In this document: positions 47,961-56,258 of the stretch, piece by piece | Numbering within the stretch: position 1 is the stretch's first letter | How the letters are laid out: every line of letters starts with the position of its first letter | Source: JBCBKP01 sp038521625 | GTDB taxonomy: Bacteria; Planctomycetota; Phycisphaerae; Phycisphaerales; UBA1924 | NCBI GenBank assembly: GCA_038521625.1 | Contig: JBCBKP010000005.1 | Location: forward strand, 62,001 to 126,000 | Length of the DNA: 64,000 nucleotides | Direction of reading: 5' to 3' | The notes under the pieces: model-generated | Databases searched by the model: none | Told to the model about the DNA's origin: nothing | What the model saw: only the letters and a program-made list of their open reading frames with translations | Translations under genes and position numbers: made by a program

Positions 47961-49262
47961 ATGAGTGCAGCGATCCATCACAGGTCGCCGACCGACGCGC
48001 CGCGCGTGGTGATCACCGGGTTCGGCGCGGTGACGTGTCTGGGCACCGACGCCGGCTCGACGTGGGAGGCGATGCGGGAGGGCCGCAGCGGCGTCTCGCA
48101 CTACGGCACCGGCCCGTTCGCGCCGATCTCGGACAAGTGGCCGACGACGATCGCGGGCGAGGTCAAGGACCTCGACCTCTCGTCGATCATGGACTCGCGC
48201 GAGGCGAAGCGTCTCGACCGGTACACGCAGTTCGGGATGCTCGCGGCGCACGAGGCGGTCGGGCAGTCGGGGATCGACTTCTCTAAGGTGGACCCGGTGC
48301 GCGCGGGCGTGGTGATCGGCTCGGGCGTCGGCGGCATCGCGACGATCGAGGAGGGGCACAGCACGCTGCTGAAGAAGGGGCCGACGCGGGTCAGCCCGTT
48401 CACGGTGCCGCGGCTGATGGCCAACGCGACGACCGGGAACGTGTCGATCCGCTACGGGCTCCGCGGCCCGGCCTCGGCCCATGCGACGGCGTGCGCCAGC
48501 TCCGGGCACGCGATCCAGGACGCGATGGGCTACATCCGGCGGGGGTACTGCGACGTGATGCTCTCGGGCGGCGCCGAGGCGGCGATCACGCCGGTCTGCG
48601 TCTCGGCGTTCTCGACGATGAAGGCCCTCTCGACGCGGAACGACGACCCGACGCGGGCGAGCCGGCCGTTCGACCAGGACCGCGACGGCTTCGTGCTGGG
48701 CGAGGGGGCCGGGATCCTGGTGCTCGAGTCGGAGGCGCACGCCCGGGCGCGCGGTGCGACGATCTACGCCGAGCTGCTCGGCGCGGCGAACAGCTCGGAC
48801 GCGTACCACATCACGGCGCCGCACGAGCAGGGGCTCGGGGCGGCGAGCTCGATGCGTTGGGCGCTCGAGGACGCGGGGCTGAACACGTCCGACATCGACT
48901 ACATCAACGCCCACGGGACGTCTACGCCGCTCGGCGACCGCGCGGAGGCGGAGGCGGTGAAGGGCGTGTTCGGTGACCACGCGCGGCAGTCGGCGGGCGG
49001 CAAGCTCCTGATGAGCAGCACGAAGTCGATGCACGGGCACGCGCTGGGGGCGTCCGGTGCGGTCGAGATGGTCGCGTGCATCCATGCTGTGCGGGACGGC
49101 GTGATCGCGCCGACGATCAACCTGGACTCCCCGGATGACGGGATCGACGTGGATCTGGTGGCGCACGAGTCGCGCGAGCGGCCGATGAAACGCGTCATGA
49201 ACAACACGTTCGGCTTCGGCGGGCACAACGTCACCCTGATCGTTGGCCGATACGAGGGCTGA
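47961..49262 (+). CDS. fabF: 3-oxoacyl-[acyl-carrier-protein] synthase II
   Basis: Condenses malonyl-ACP with acyl-ACP to elongate fatty acids in the cytoplasm. At 433 residues it is slightly longer than the usual 412 because of an N-terminal extension. The catalytic triad is Cys178 in ATACASSGHA, His318 in INAHGTSTPLGD and His360 in KSMHGHALGASG. The C-terminal NNTFGFGGHNVTLI is standard. No Shine-Dalgarno sequence is seen before the ATG. It follows acpP and is followed by a FliN-like gene. Confidence 0.97.
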   Translation: MSAAIHHRSPTDAPRVVITGFGAVTCLGTDAGSTWEAMREGRSGVSHYGTGPFAPISDKWPTTIAGEVKDLDLSSIMDSREAKRLDRYTQFGMLAAHEAVGQSGIDFSKVDPVRAGVVIGSGVGGIATIEEGHSTLLKKGPTRVSPFTVPRLMANATTGNVSIRYGLRGPASAHATACASSGHAIQDAMGYIRRGYCDVMLSGGAEAAITPVCVSAFSTMKALSTRNDDPTRASRPFDQDRDGFVLGEGAGILVLESEAHARARGATIYAELLGAANSSDAYHITAPHEQGLGAASSMRWALEDAGLNTSDIDYINAHGTSTPLGDRAEAEAVKGVFGDHARQSAGGKLLMSSTKSMHGHALGASGAVEMVACIHAVRDGVIAPTINLDSPDDGIDVDLVAHESRERPMKRVMNNTFGFGGHNVTLIVGRYEG

Positions 49263-49323
49263 GGCCGATCGCGGCACGCGTCTTGCGTGACTGTCGGCCG
49301 GACCCCCGGGAGCCGACGACGCG

Positions 49324-49605
49324 ATGGATCCGCGCCTGCAAACCCTGCTTCAGCTCGAGGTGCCGATCGTCGTGCGTCTGGCGGAGCGCCGGATGACCAC
49401 GGCGGAGGTGATGGCGATGGTGCCCGGGATGCTGATCGAGCTGACGAAGAGCGCGGACGACGAGCTCGAGCTGCTGATCAATAACAAGATGGTCGGGACG
49501 GGCTCGGCGGTGAAGCTGGGCGAGAACTTCGGCGTCCGCGTCGGGTTCGTCGGCGACGTTCGGGCGCGGCTCGAGGCGCTCGGCGGCGGGTCCGCGGCCG
49601 CCTGA
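49324..49605 (+). CDS. Orphan FliN/SpoA-domain protein
   Basis: A 93-residue protein that is one SpoA (surface presentation of antigens) domain, as in the C-terminus of the flagellar switch proteins FliN/FliM or type III secretion SctQ. LLQLEVPIVVRLAERRMTTA and GMLIELTKSADDELELLINN match the FliN fold, then NKMVGTGSAVKLGENFGVRV. FliN is usually about 130 residues. No other flagellar or secretion gene lies in the window. GGGAG lies 10 nt before the ATG. It may have been recruited to another role or be a separately placed switch protein. Confidence 0.8.
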   Translation: MDPRLQTLLQLEVPIVVRLAERRMTTAEVMAMVPGMLIELTKSADDELELLINNKMVGTGSAVKLGENFGVRVGFVGDVRARLEALGGGSAAA

Positions 49606-49633
49606 ACCCCCGGGCGGCGCCGGCCGCCTCTGC

Positions 49634-49639
49634 TAGGCT
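49634..49639 (+). promoter_or_regulatory. -10-like element TAGGCT, 6 nt from the GH15 start
   Basis: TAGGCT is followed by TCTCCC and the ATG at 49646. A leaderless transcript is predicted. Confidence 0.5.
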
Positions 49640-49645
49640 TCTCCC

Positions 49646-51652
49646 ATGCCCAGAGACATCCCCGTCGGCAACGGCGATCTGCTGATCACCTTCGACCGGC
49701 TGTACCAGCTCCGCGATCTCTATTCGCCTCAGGTCGGGCGGCACAACCACACCATCGGGCACGTCCAGCGGTTCGGGGTTTGGGCGGACGGCGAGTTCGC
49801 GTGGATCAGCGACAGCGGGTGGACGCGGCGGCTGGAGTACCGGCGCGACACGCTTGTGACGGACGTGGTGCTGCGGCACGAGAAGCTCGGGCTGGAGCTG
49901 CGCTGCAGCGACGTGGTCGATTTCCACGAGCCGGTGTACCTGCGGGCGACGCGGGTGATCGACCTGCTGGGGACGCGGCGTGAGGTGCGGCTGTTCTTCC
50001 ACCACGACCTGTCGATCAACGGGTCGGCGGTGGGCGACACGGCGAACTACGACCCGCAGACCGCGTCGGTGGTGCTCTACAAGGACGACAGCTATTTCTT
50101 GGTCAACGGCTGCGACCCGCACAAGTGCGGCGTCGACCACTGGGCGATCGGCACGAAGCGGCTCGGGGGCGCCGAGGGGACGTGGCGTGACGCCGAGGAC
50201 GGGGAGCTGGGGCGGAACGCGATCAGCCAGGGCTCGGTGGACGCGACGGTCGGGTTCAACCTGGAGCTGCCGCCGTTCGGCGATTCGACGGTGACGAGCT
50301 GGATCGCGTGCGGCCACAGCTACGAGGAGGTCCGCGGGCTGAACGACCGGGTCTGGGAGATGGGCCCGGACAGGATGCTGAGCCGGACGGAGGCGTACTG
50401 GCGGCTCTGGGTGCGCAAGGAGGGGTTCGACACTTCGTCGCTGCCGGAGCGAGTGGCGGACCAGTTCGCGCGGAGCCAGCTGCTGGTGCGGACGCAGATC
50501 GACAACGGCGGCGCGATCATCGCGGCGAACGACTCGGACATCCAGCAGTTCGGCGGCGACCACTACAGCTACTGCTGGATGCGAGACGGGGCGCTGGTGG
50601 CCGAGGCGTTGATCGAGACCGGCCAGAGCGAGCTGAGCCGCAACTTCTTCCGCTTCGCGGAGCGGTGCATCGAGGACGCCGGGTATTTCTTGCACAAGTA
50701 CACGCCGGCGGGCCACCTGGCGAGCAGCTGGCACCCGTGGACGCTGGAGGGCCAGCAGGTGCTGCCGATCCAGCAGGACGAGACGGCGCTGGTGACGTGG
50801 GCGCTGCGGCGTCATTTCGAGACGTTCCGGGACGTCGAGTTCATCAAGCCGCTGTACGAGCGGCTGGTGGTGAAGCCGGCGGAGTGGATGCTGTCGTACC
50901 GGGACGCCTCGGGGCTGCCGAAGCAGAGCTGGGACCTCTGGGAGGAGCGTCGCGGCGTGCACACGTTCACGTGCGCCTCGACGATCGGCGCGTTGCTGGC
51001 GGCGGCCGACTTCGCGGAGGACTTCGGCGAGCGTGACCGGGCGGCGCGGTACCGGCAGGGCGCCGAGCGGATGAAGTCGGCGGTGCGTCAGATCCTGTGG
51101 TCGCCCTCGGAGGGGCGGTTCGCGCGGATGGCGATCCCCGGGAAGGGCGGCGGCTACGAGCTGGACATGACGGCCGATTCGGCGAACTACGCGCTGTTCG
51201 CGATCGCGAACTTCGACCCGCGGGACCCGGCGATCGTGTCGGAGATGACGCACCTGCGCGAGCGGCTCTCGTGCAAGACGCCGGTCGGCGGCTGCGCACG
51301 GTACGAGCACGACTACTACCACCAGGTCGAGAAGAAGGACATCGAGAGCGTCCCGGGCAACCCGTGGATCATCTGCACGCTCTGGCACGCGCTGTACGCG
51401 ATCGATCGGGCGGTGACCATCGACGAGCTCGATGAGGCGGTTCCGATCATGGAGTGGGCGTGCGACCGGGCGCACGAGAGCGGCGTGCTCGCGGAGCAGT
51501 ACGATCCGCACACCGGCGAGCCGCTGAGCGTGAGCCCGCTGACGTGGAGCCACGCGACGTTCGCGGTGGTGTGCGCCCGCTACATCAAGAAGCGGGCGGC
51601 GCTGCTGAGCGGCGGGCGGCGGGAGCCGGCGCTGGCGGGCACGACGGCCTGA
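49646..51652 (+). CDS. Glycoside hydrolase family 15 (glucoamylase-like)
   Basis: Releases glucose from the non-reducing end of alpha-glucans such as glycogen, or cleaves related substrates. It has 668 residues and no signal peptide, so it is cytoplasmic. The N-terminal beta domain (about 1-270) is followed by the (alpha/alpha)6 catalytic barrel. The general acid is in WDLWEERRGVHTF (Glu433 or Glu434) and the general base Glu617 in GVLAEQYDPHTGEPLSVSPL, close to WSHATF. YCWMRDGALVAEAL (about 310) is the substrate-binding loop. The likely role is turnover of stored glycogen or trehalose-like sugars, which is inference. Confidence 0.92.
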   Translation: MPRDIPVGNGDLLITFDRLYQLRDLYSPQVGRHNHTIGHVQRFGVWADGEFAWISDSGWTRRLEYRRDTLVTDVVLRHEKLGLELRCSDVVDFHEPVYLRATRVIDLLGTRREVRLFFHHDLSINGSAVGDTANYDPQTASVVLYKDDSYFLVNGCDPHKCGVDHWAIGTKRLGGAEGTWRDAEDGELGRNAISQGSVDATVGFNLELPPFGDSTVTSWIACGHSYEEVRGLNDRVWEMGPDRMLSRTEAYWRLWVRKEGFDTSSLPERVADQFARSQLLVRTQIDNGGAIIAANDSDIQQFGGDHYSYCWMRDGALVAEALIETGQSELSRNFFRFAERCIEDAGYFLHKYTPAGHLASSWHPWTLEGQQVLPIQQDETALVTWALRRHFETFRDVEFIKPLYERLVVKPAEWMLSYRDASGLPKQSWDLWEERRGVHTFTCASTIGALLAAADFAEDFGERDRAARYRQGAERMKSAVRQILWSPSEGRFARMAIPGKGGGYELDMTADSANYALFAIANFDPRDPAIVSEMTHLRERLSCKTPVGGCARYEHDYYHQVEKKDIESVPGNPWIICTLWHALYAIDRAVTIDELDEAVPIMEWACDRAHESGVLAEQYDPHTGEPLSVSPLTWSHATFAVVCARYIKKRAALLSGGRREPALAGTTA

Positions 51653-51653
51653 C

Positions 51654-52745
51654 TCAGCCGCGCTCTCCGCGGTAGCGGACGCGGCCGCGGCCCTTGACGA
51701 TCTTGCCGATGCGGTGGACGCGCTCGCCGGTCTTGGAGAGCCGGCGTTCGATGGAGCCGGCGAAGCTCGGGCGGACGATCAGGCAGTAGCCGATGCCCAT
51801 GTTGAAGACGCGGCGCATCTCGGCCTCCTCGACCGAGCCGTGTTGCTGCAGGAACCGGAAGACCGCGGGCGTCTCCCATGAGTTGGGATCGACGACGGCG
51901 TCCACGCGGTCGTGCAGCGCGCGGTCGAGGTTGCCCGCGAGCCCGCCGCCGGTGATGTGGGCCATTCCGCTGACGACCTTCTTGACGCGGTAGGCGCGGA
52001 GCAGTCGGACGATCGGGTCGGCGTAGATGCGTGTCGGGGTGAGGAGCACCTCGCCCAGCGAGCGTTCGGGGTCGAGCTCCTCGTAGACGCGGTCGAGCGC
52101 GAGCCCGGCCTCGCGGACGATCGCGCGGACGAGCGTGAAGCCGTTGCTGTGGACACCGTCGGACTCGAGCCCGAGGACGACGTCGCCCGCCTCGACGCGG
52201 GTCGGGTCGGTGGCGCGGCGGAGCTCGACGACGCCGAGGGAGAAGCCGGCGAGGTCGATGTCGCCCTCAGCGTAGAGGTCGGACATCTCGGCGGTCTCGC
52301 CGCCGAGCAGCGCGCAGCCGGCCTGGCGGCATCCCTCGCTGATCCCCTCGGCGACCTGGAGCAGGACGTCGTGGTCGACGCGGTGGCAGGCGATGTAGTC
52401 GAGGAAGAGCAGGGGCTCGGCGCCCTCGACGATCAGGTCGTTGACGTTCATGGCGACGAGATCGACGCCGACGGTGGAGAAGTCGCCGGTCTCGATCGCG
52501 AGCTTGATCTTGGTGCCGACGCCGTCGCAGCAGGCGGCGAGGACGGGGTCGCGGTAGTTGTGCCGGAAGAGCTCCTCGTTGTAGTCGAGGCGGAAGAGGC
52601 CGGCGAAGCCGCCCGGGCGGTCGAGGACGCGCGGGCCGTGGGTGCGTCGGAGGAGCGATCCGAGGGCGTGGACGAAGCGGTCGCCGGCGTCGATCGAGAC
52701 GCCTGCCGCCTCGTAGGTCATGGGTTTGCGCTCTCGGGTCGCCAT
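51654..52745 (-). CDS. purM: Phosphoribosylformylglycinamidine cyclo-ligase
   Basis: Closes the imidazole ring in purine synthesis, making AIR from FGAM with ATP. At 363 residues it is near the usual 340-350. Signatures are [53 protein letters not shown] (about 97-115), [12 protein letters not shown] (about 148-159) and [14 protein letters not shown]. The ATG at 52745 is 10 nt after a TATGCT element. Starting at ATG 52721 (MTYEAAGV) is also possible. It converges tail to tail with the GH15 gene, with one base between the stops. Confidence 0.94.
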   Translation of the reverse strand: MATRERKPMTYEAAGVSIDAGDRFVHALGSLLRRTHGPRVLDRPGGFAGLFRLDYNEELFRHNYRDPVLAACCDGVGTKIKLAIETGDFSTVGVDLVAMNVNDLIVEGAEPLLFLDYIACHRVDHDVLLQVAEGISEGCRQAGCALLGGETAEMSDLYAEGDIDLAGFSLGVVELRRATDPTRVEAGDVVLGLESDGVHSNGFTLVRAIVREAGLALDRVYEELDPERSLGEVLLTPTRIYADPIVRLLRAYRVKKVVSGMAHITGGGLAGNLDRALHDRVDAVVDPNSWETPAVFRFLQQHGSVEEAEMRRVFNMGIGYCLIVRPSFAGSIERRLSKTGERVHRIGKIVKGRGRVRYRGERG

Positions 52746-52755
52746 CGGGGCGGAC

Positions 52756-52761
52756 AGCATA
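52756..52761 (-). promoter_or_regulatory. -10-like element TATGCT for purM
   Basis: On the minus strand TATGCT ends 10 nt before the ATG at 52745, so the leader would be only a few nt. Confidence 0.4.
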
Positions 52762-52813
52762 CGCGACGCGGGTTCGGAAGTCGGCCGGGGCGGAGCAGGG
52801 TCCGGGGGATGTC

Positions 52814-52819
52814 TATGCT
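52814..52819 (+). promoter_or_regulatory. -10-like element TATGCT for metK
   Basis: TATGCT lies 65 nt before the TTG start at 52885. It is divergent from the identical purM element 52 nt away. Confidence 0.4.
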
Positions 52820-52884
52820 CTTCCTTCGCGGTCGGCGGAGGGGCCGGCCCGAGCGAACGCCCCGAGACCGACGAAAGGGACGCC

Positions 52885-54045
52885 TTGGCGAGCCAGCTCT
52901 TCACCTCCGAATCCGTTTCGATGGGACACCCGGACAAGGTCTGCGATCAGATCTCCGACGCGGTGCTCGACGCCCTGCTGGCCGACGACCCGATGTCCCG
53001 GGTCGCGGTGGAAACGATGGTCGCGACGGGGCTGGTCGTGCTGGCGGGCGAGGTGACGACCAAGACGTACGTCGACCTGCAGGAGCTCGTCCGGGGCGTG
53101 ATCCGCGACATCGGCTACACAGACGCCGATATGCGGTTCGACGCGGAGAGCTGCGCCGTGCTCGTCGCTCTGAACAAGCAGTCGCCGGACATCGCGATGG
53201 GCGTGGACAGCGAGGGCGCGGGCGACCAGGGGATGATGTTCGGCTTCGCCTGCCGCGAGACCGACAATCTGATGCCGCTGCCGATCCAGCTGAGCCACGA
53301 GCTCGTCTCGCAGCACGCGCACGTGCGGACGGAGCGCAAGATCCCCGGCCTCCGCCCGGACGCGAAGAGCCAGGTCACGATCGAGTACGACGGCAGCCGG
53401 CCGGCGGCCGTGGACACCGTGGTGCTCTCGACGCAGCACGATTCCTCCTGGAGCAGCAGGCAGGACGAGCTCCGCGACGAGGTGATCGAGCACATCATCA
53501 AGCCGGTGCTGGGCGATCTGTGGAACCCCGGCATTACGGTGCACGTGAACCCGACGGGCAAGTTCGAGATCGGCGGGCCGCACGGCGACGCCGGCCTGAC
53601 GGGCCGGAAGATCATCGTCGACACGTACGGCGGGCGTGGGCGCCACGGCGGCGGCGCGTTCAGCGGCAAGGACGCGACGAAGGTCGACCGCTCGGCCGCC
53701 TACATGGCCCGCTACATCGCGAAGAACATCGTCGCGGCGGAGCTGGCGGACCAGGCGGAGATCCAGCTCAGCTACGCGATCGGCGTCGCCGAGCCGACCA
53801 GCGTGCACGTCGATACGTTCGGGACGGCTCGGGCCGACGAGGCGAAGATCGCCCGCGCTGTGCGGGAGGTCTTCGAGCTGACGCCGCGGGGGATCATCGA
53901 GACCCTGAAGCTCCGCAGCCCGATCTTCCGCCCCACCGCCCGGCACGGGCACTTCGGACGCGACCCGTACACCGAGGGCGGGCACGAGTTCTTCACGTGG
54001 GAGAAGACCGACAAGGCGGCGGCCCTCAAGTCGGCGGCCGGCTGA
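52885..54045 (+). CDS. metK: S-adenosylmethionine synthetase
   Basis: Makes S-adenosylmethionine from methionine and ATP. At 386 residues it is normal. Motifs are [20 protein letters not shown] (GHPDK at 14-18, ATP site), [17 protein letters not shown] (about 111-127), and [33 protein letters not shown] in the C-terminal third. The start is TTG, chosen because GAAAGGGACGCC precedes it and because the family begins just before LFTSESV. The 3' end overlaps nadD on the other strand by 20 nt. Confidence 0.96.
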   Translation: MASQLFTSESVSMGHPDKVCDQISDAVLDALLADDPMSRVAVETMVATGLVVLAGEVTTKTYVDLQELVRGVIRDIGYTDADMRFDAESCAVLVALNKQSPDIAMGVDSEGAGDQGMMFGFACRETDNLMPLPIQLSHELVSQHAHVRTERKIPGLRPDAKSQVTIEYDGSRPAAVDTVVLSTQHDSSWSSRQDELRDEVIEHIIKPVLGDLWNPGITVHVNPTGKFEIGGPHGDAGLTGRKIIVDTYGGRGRHGGGAFSGKDATKVDRSAAYMARYIAKNIVAAELADQAEIQLSYAIGVAEPTSVHVDTFGTARADEAKIARAVREVFELTPRGIIETLKLRSPIFRPTARHGHFGRDPYTEGGHEFFTWEKTDKAAALKSAAG

Positions 54046-54709
54046 CCGGCGGGACGAGCCCGTACAGGGCGTGTCGCCGCGCGTAGTCCTCAACGGCCGC
54101 CGGGACGAGGCCCGGCGCGCCTCCGCGGACATCCGTCGAGCTCCCCGGCACGGTCGGGAGGTCGTCGCGGAACGCGTCGGCGAGGCGATCTGATTCGTCC
54201 TGGCTCCAGAAGCCGGCGTCGCGGAGTCGCGACCGGAGCGCGTCTCGGTCGGAGATCGGCTCGCGCGGGGCGATGACCGGCTCGGCGAGCGCGAGGATCT
54301 CCCGGGCGTCCTTCCAGCGGTGCAGCGCCGCGGCCTGGTCCGCCCCGATCAAGAAGGCGAGGCTGTCGCGGGTGATCTCCGCGGCTCGTCGAAGCGTCTC
54401 GATCCAGTAGCTGGGCGCGTCCGCCGCTCGGTCGAGCTCGTCGGTCCAGACGGCGGTGTCGGCGTAGCCCGCCCAGGCGAGGCGGACCATCGCGAGCCGG
54501 TCGGCGTCGGAGGCGACCGGGCCGTCCGGTTTGTGTGGAGACCTCGCGGCCGGGACGATCACGAGCGTGCCCGTCGGGCGGGCCCGGGCGAGGGCGAGTC
54601 GGGAGAGTCGGACGTGGGCGAGGTGTGGCGGGTCGAAGCTGCCGCCGAAGAGCAGGCACGGTGCTCCGGTTCGCGCGGGCCAGGGAGTGATCGGCGTCTG
54701 GTCGCTCAT
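54026..54709 (-). CDS. nadD: Nicotinate-nucleotide adenylyltransferase
   Basis: Adenylates nicotinate mononucleotide in NAD synthesis. It has 227 residues. The N-terminal nucleotidyltransferase motif is [20 protein letters not shown] ([11 protein letters not shown], about 20-39), followed by [13 protein letters not shown] and the family's [16 protein letters not shown] (about 117-132). The C-terminal SSTDVRG resembles the ISSTxIR motif. Its 3' end overlaps metK tail to tail. There is no ribosome site before the ATG. AACAAT lies 10 nt upstream and could be its -10. Confidence 0.9.
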   Translation of the reverse strand: MSDQTPITPWPARTGAPCLLFGGSFDPPHLAHVRLSRLALARARPTGTLVIVPAARSPHKPDGPVASDADRLAMVRLAWAGYADTAVWTDELDRAADAPSYWIETLRRAAEITRDSLAFLIGADQAAALHRWKDAREILALAEPVIAPREPISDRDALRSRLRDAGFWSQDESDRLADAFRDDLPTVPGSSTDVRGGAPGLVPAAVEDYARRHALYGLVPPVSRPPT

Positions 54710-54786
54710 GTGACGGGGGATTGTTGTCGCGGCGTCGCGGCGAACGCCGAAAGCCCGCCGAGGGTGGAGATCGGCGCGGACCGATC

Positions 54787-54792
54787 TAGAAT
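54787..54792 (+). promoter_or_regulatory. -10-like element TAGAAT for tRNA-Glu
   Basis: TAGAAT ends 9 nt before the first base of tRNA-Glu, the distance expected for a start at the mature 5' end or a few bases before it. Confidence 0.55.
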
Positions 54793-54801
54793 CCGATCCG
54801 A

Positions 54802-54876
54802 GGCCCCATCGTCTAGTCAGGTCCAGGACATCAGGTTTTCATCCTGAGAACGGGGGTTCGAATCCCCCTGGGGTCA
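54802..54876 (+). tRNA. tRNA-Glu (anticodon UUC)
   Basis: A 75-nt gene. The acceptor stem pairs GGCCCCA with TGGGGTC (one G-U), with discriminator A. The anticodon stem TCAGG/CCTGA encloses TTTTCAT, giving anticodon TTC. The T-arm is GGGGG/CCCCC with TTCGAAT. CCA is not encoded. The aldo/keto reductase gene begins 22 nt downstream on the same strand. Confidence 0.97.
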
Positions 54877-54897
54877 TTTCGAGTCGAGGAGCGCGGC

Positions 54898-55920
54898 GTG
54901 CAGACGAGAGAACTCGGGCGGTCGGGGATCGAGGCCTCGGTCGTCGGGCTGGGCACCTGGGTGACCGGCGGCTGGATGTGGGGCGGCTCGGAGGAGTCGG
55001 ACGGCATCGCGGCGATCCGGGCGGCGCTCGACTCGGGCATCACGCTGATCGACACGGCACCGATCTACGGCTTCGGGCGCTCGGAGGAGATCCTCGGCAG
55101 GGCGATCGAGGGGCGTCGCGACGAGGTCGTGCTCGCGACCAAGTGCGGGATGACCTGGCAGGACGAGCGTTCGAGCCAGGGCCTGCGGGGCGGCGACAAG
55201 TTCTTCGACACAGACGACGAGCACCCGGGCGAGGGGGACCGCGAGGTGTTCAAGCACCTGCGTCCGGACTCGGTGCGTGACGAGCTCGAGCGCAGCCTCG
55301 CGCGGCTCCGCACCGATCGCATCGATCTCTACCAGACGCACTGGCAGGAGTCGACGACGGCGATCGAGGACACGATGGCGTGCCTGCTCGAGCTGAAGGC
55401 CGCCGGGAAGGTCCGGGCGATCGGGTGCTCGAACGTGACCGACGACGAGCTACGGGCGTACGACGCGGCGGGCCGGGCCGACGTCGATCAGGACAAGTAC
55501 TCGATGCTGGACCGGGGTCCGGACGAGACTCGCCTGGGGCTGTGCCGGGAGCTGGGCGTCTCGTTCCTGGCGTATTCGCCGCTGGCGCTCGGCCTACTCA
55601 CGGGGAAGGTGAAGCCGGACGCGACGTTCCCCTCGGGCGATCTGCGCTCGAGGCGGGAGCGGTTCTCGGCCGAGAACCTGACCCGTGTGCAGTCGATGCT
55701 CGACGAGCTGCGACCGATCGCCGAGCGGCTGGGGCTGACGCTCGCGCAGCTGGCGATCGCGTGGACCGTCTCGAGGCCGGGGCTGACGCACGCGCTCGTC
55801 GGGGCGCGCACGCCGGACCAGGCGAGAGCGAACGCGCGGGCGGGCGAGCGGCTTCTCGATGAGGGCGAGGCCGCGGAGATCACGGCGATCGTCGATCGCC
55901 ACCGCGACGGCATCGTCTGA
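54898..55920 (+). CDS. Aldo/keto reductase
   Basis: A 340-residue NADPH-dependent carbonyl reductase with a TIM barrel. The catalytic tetrad is Asp52 and Tyr57 in LIDTAPIYGFG, Lys82 in LATKCG, and His149 in DLYQTHWQ. NADPH contact sequences are IGCSNVTDDEL and LAYSPLALGLLTGKV. The start is GTG, with GAGGAG just before it. It lies 22 nt after tRNA-Glu with no room for a separate promoter, so the two are probably cotranscribed. The natural substrate cannot be told. Confidence 0.92.
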   Translation: MQTRELGRSGIEASVVGLGTWVTGGWMWGGSEESDGIAAIRAALDSGITLIDTAPIYGFGRSEEILGRAIEGRRDEVVLATKCGMTWQDERSSQGLRGGDKFFDTDDEHPGEGDREVFKHLRPDSVRDELERSLARLRTDRIDLYQTHWQESTTAIEDTMACLLELKAAGKVRAIGCSNVTDDELRAYDAAGRADVDQDKYSMLDRGPDETRLGLCRELGVSFLAYSPLALGLLTGKVKPDATFPSGDLRSRRERFSAENLTRVQSMLDELRPIAERLGLTLAQLAIAWTVSRPGLTHALVGARTPDQARANARAGERLLDEGEAAEITAIVDRHRDGIV

Positions 55921-55947
55921 CGGAAGGGCGAGCCCCGGAGGGCGCGG

Positions 55948-56169
55948 TCAGCGTCCGCGGTACGTGATGCGGCCCTTGGTCAGGTCGTAGGGGTTCATCT
56001 CGACGGTGACCATGTCGCCGGGCAGGATCCGGATGTAGTGCTTTCGCATCTTGCCGGAGACGTAGGCGATGATGGACTGTTCGTTGGGGAGTTGGACACG
56101 GAACATCGCGTTGGGCAGGGCCTCGAGGACCTTTGCTTCGAGGGTGAATTTCTCGTCCTGCTTTGCCAT
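55948..56169 (-). CDS. infA: Translation initiation factor IF-1
   Basis: Binds the A site of the 30S subunit during initiation. The 73-residue OB-fold protein reads [20 protein letters not shown], then [40 protein letters not shown] and [12 protein letters not shown], which is highly typical. The usual start 'MAKxDxIE' is slightly changed. AGGGAG lies 15 nt before the ATG. It converges on the aldo/keto reductase gene. Confidence 0.97.
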   Translation of the reverse strand: MAKQDEKFTLEAKVLEALPNAMFRVQLPNEQSIIAYVSGKMRKHYIRILPGDMVTVEMNPYDLTKGRITYRGR

Positions 56170-56241
56170 GCGGTTCGTGTGCTCCCTGGGCGATTCTGTC
56201 CGGCTGCCGGCGGGGTGACGATCCCCGCGGGCCGGTCATGG

Positions 56242-56247
56242 TAGGCT
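56242..56247 (+). promoter_or_regulatory. -10-like element TAGGCT for the REC-kinase gene
   Basis: TAGGCT ends 11 nt before the ATG at 56259, leaving a leader of about 4 nt. An earlier ATG at 56250 would lie inside the promoter. Confidence 0.4.
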
Positions 56248-56258
56248 CAATGCGGCGG

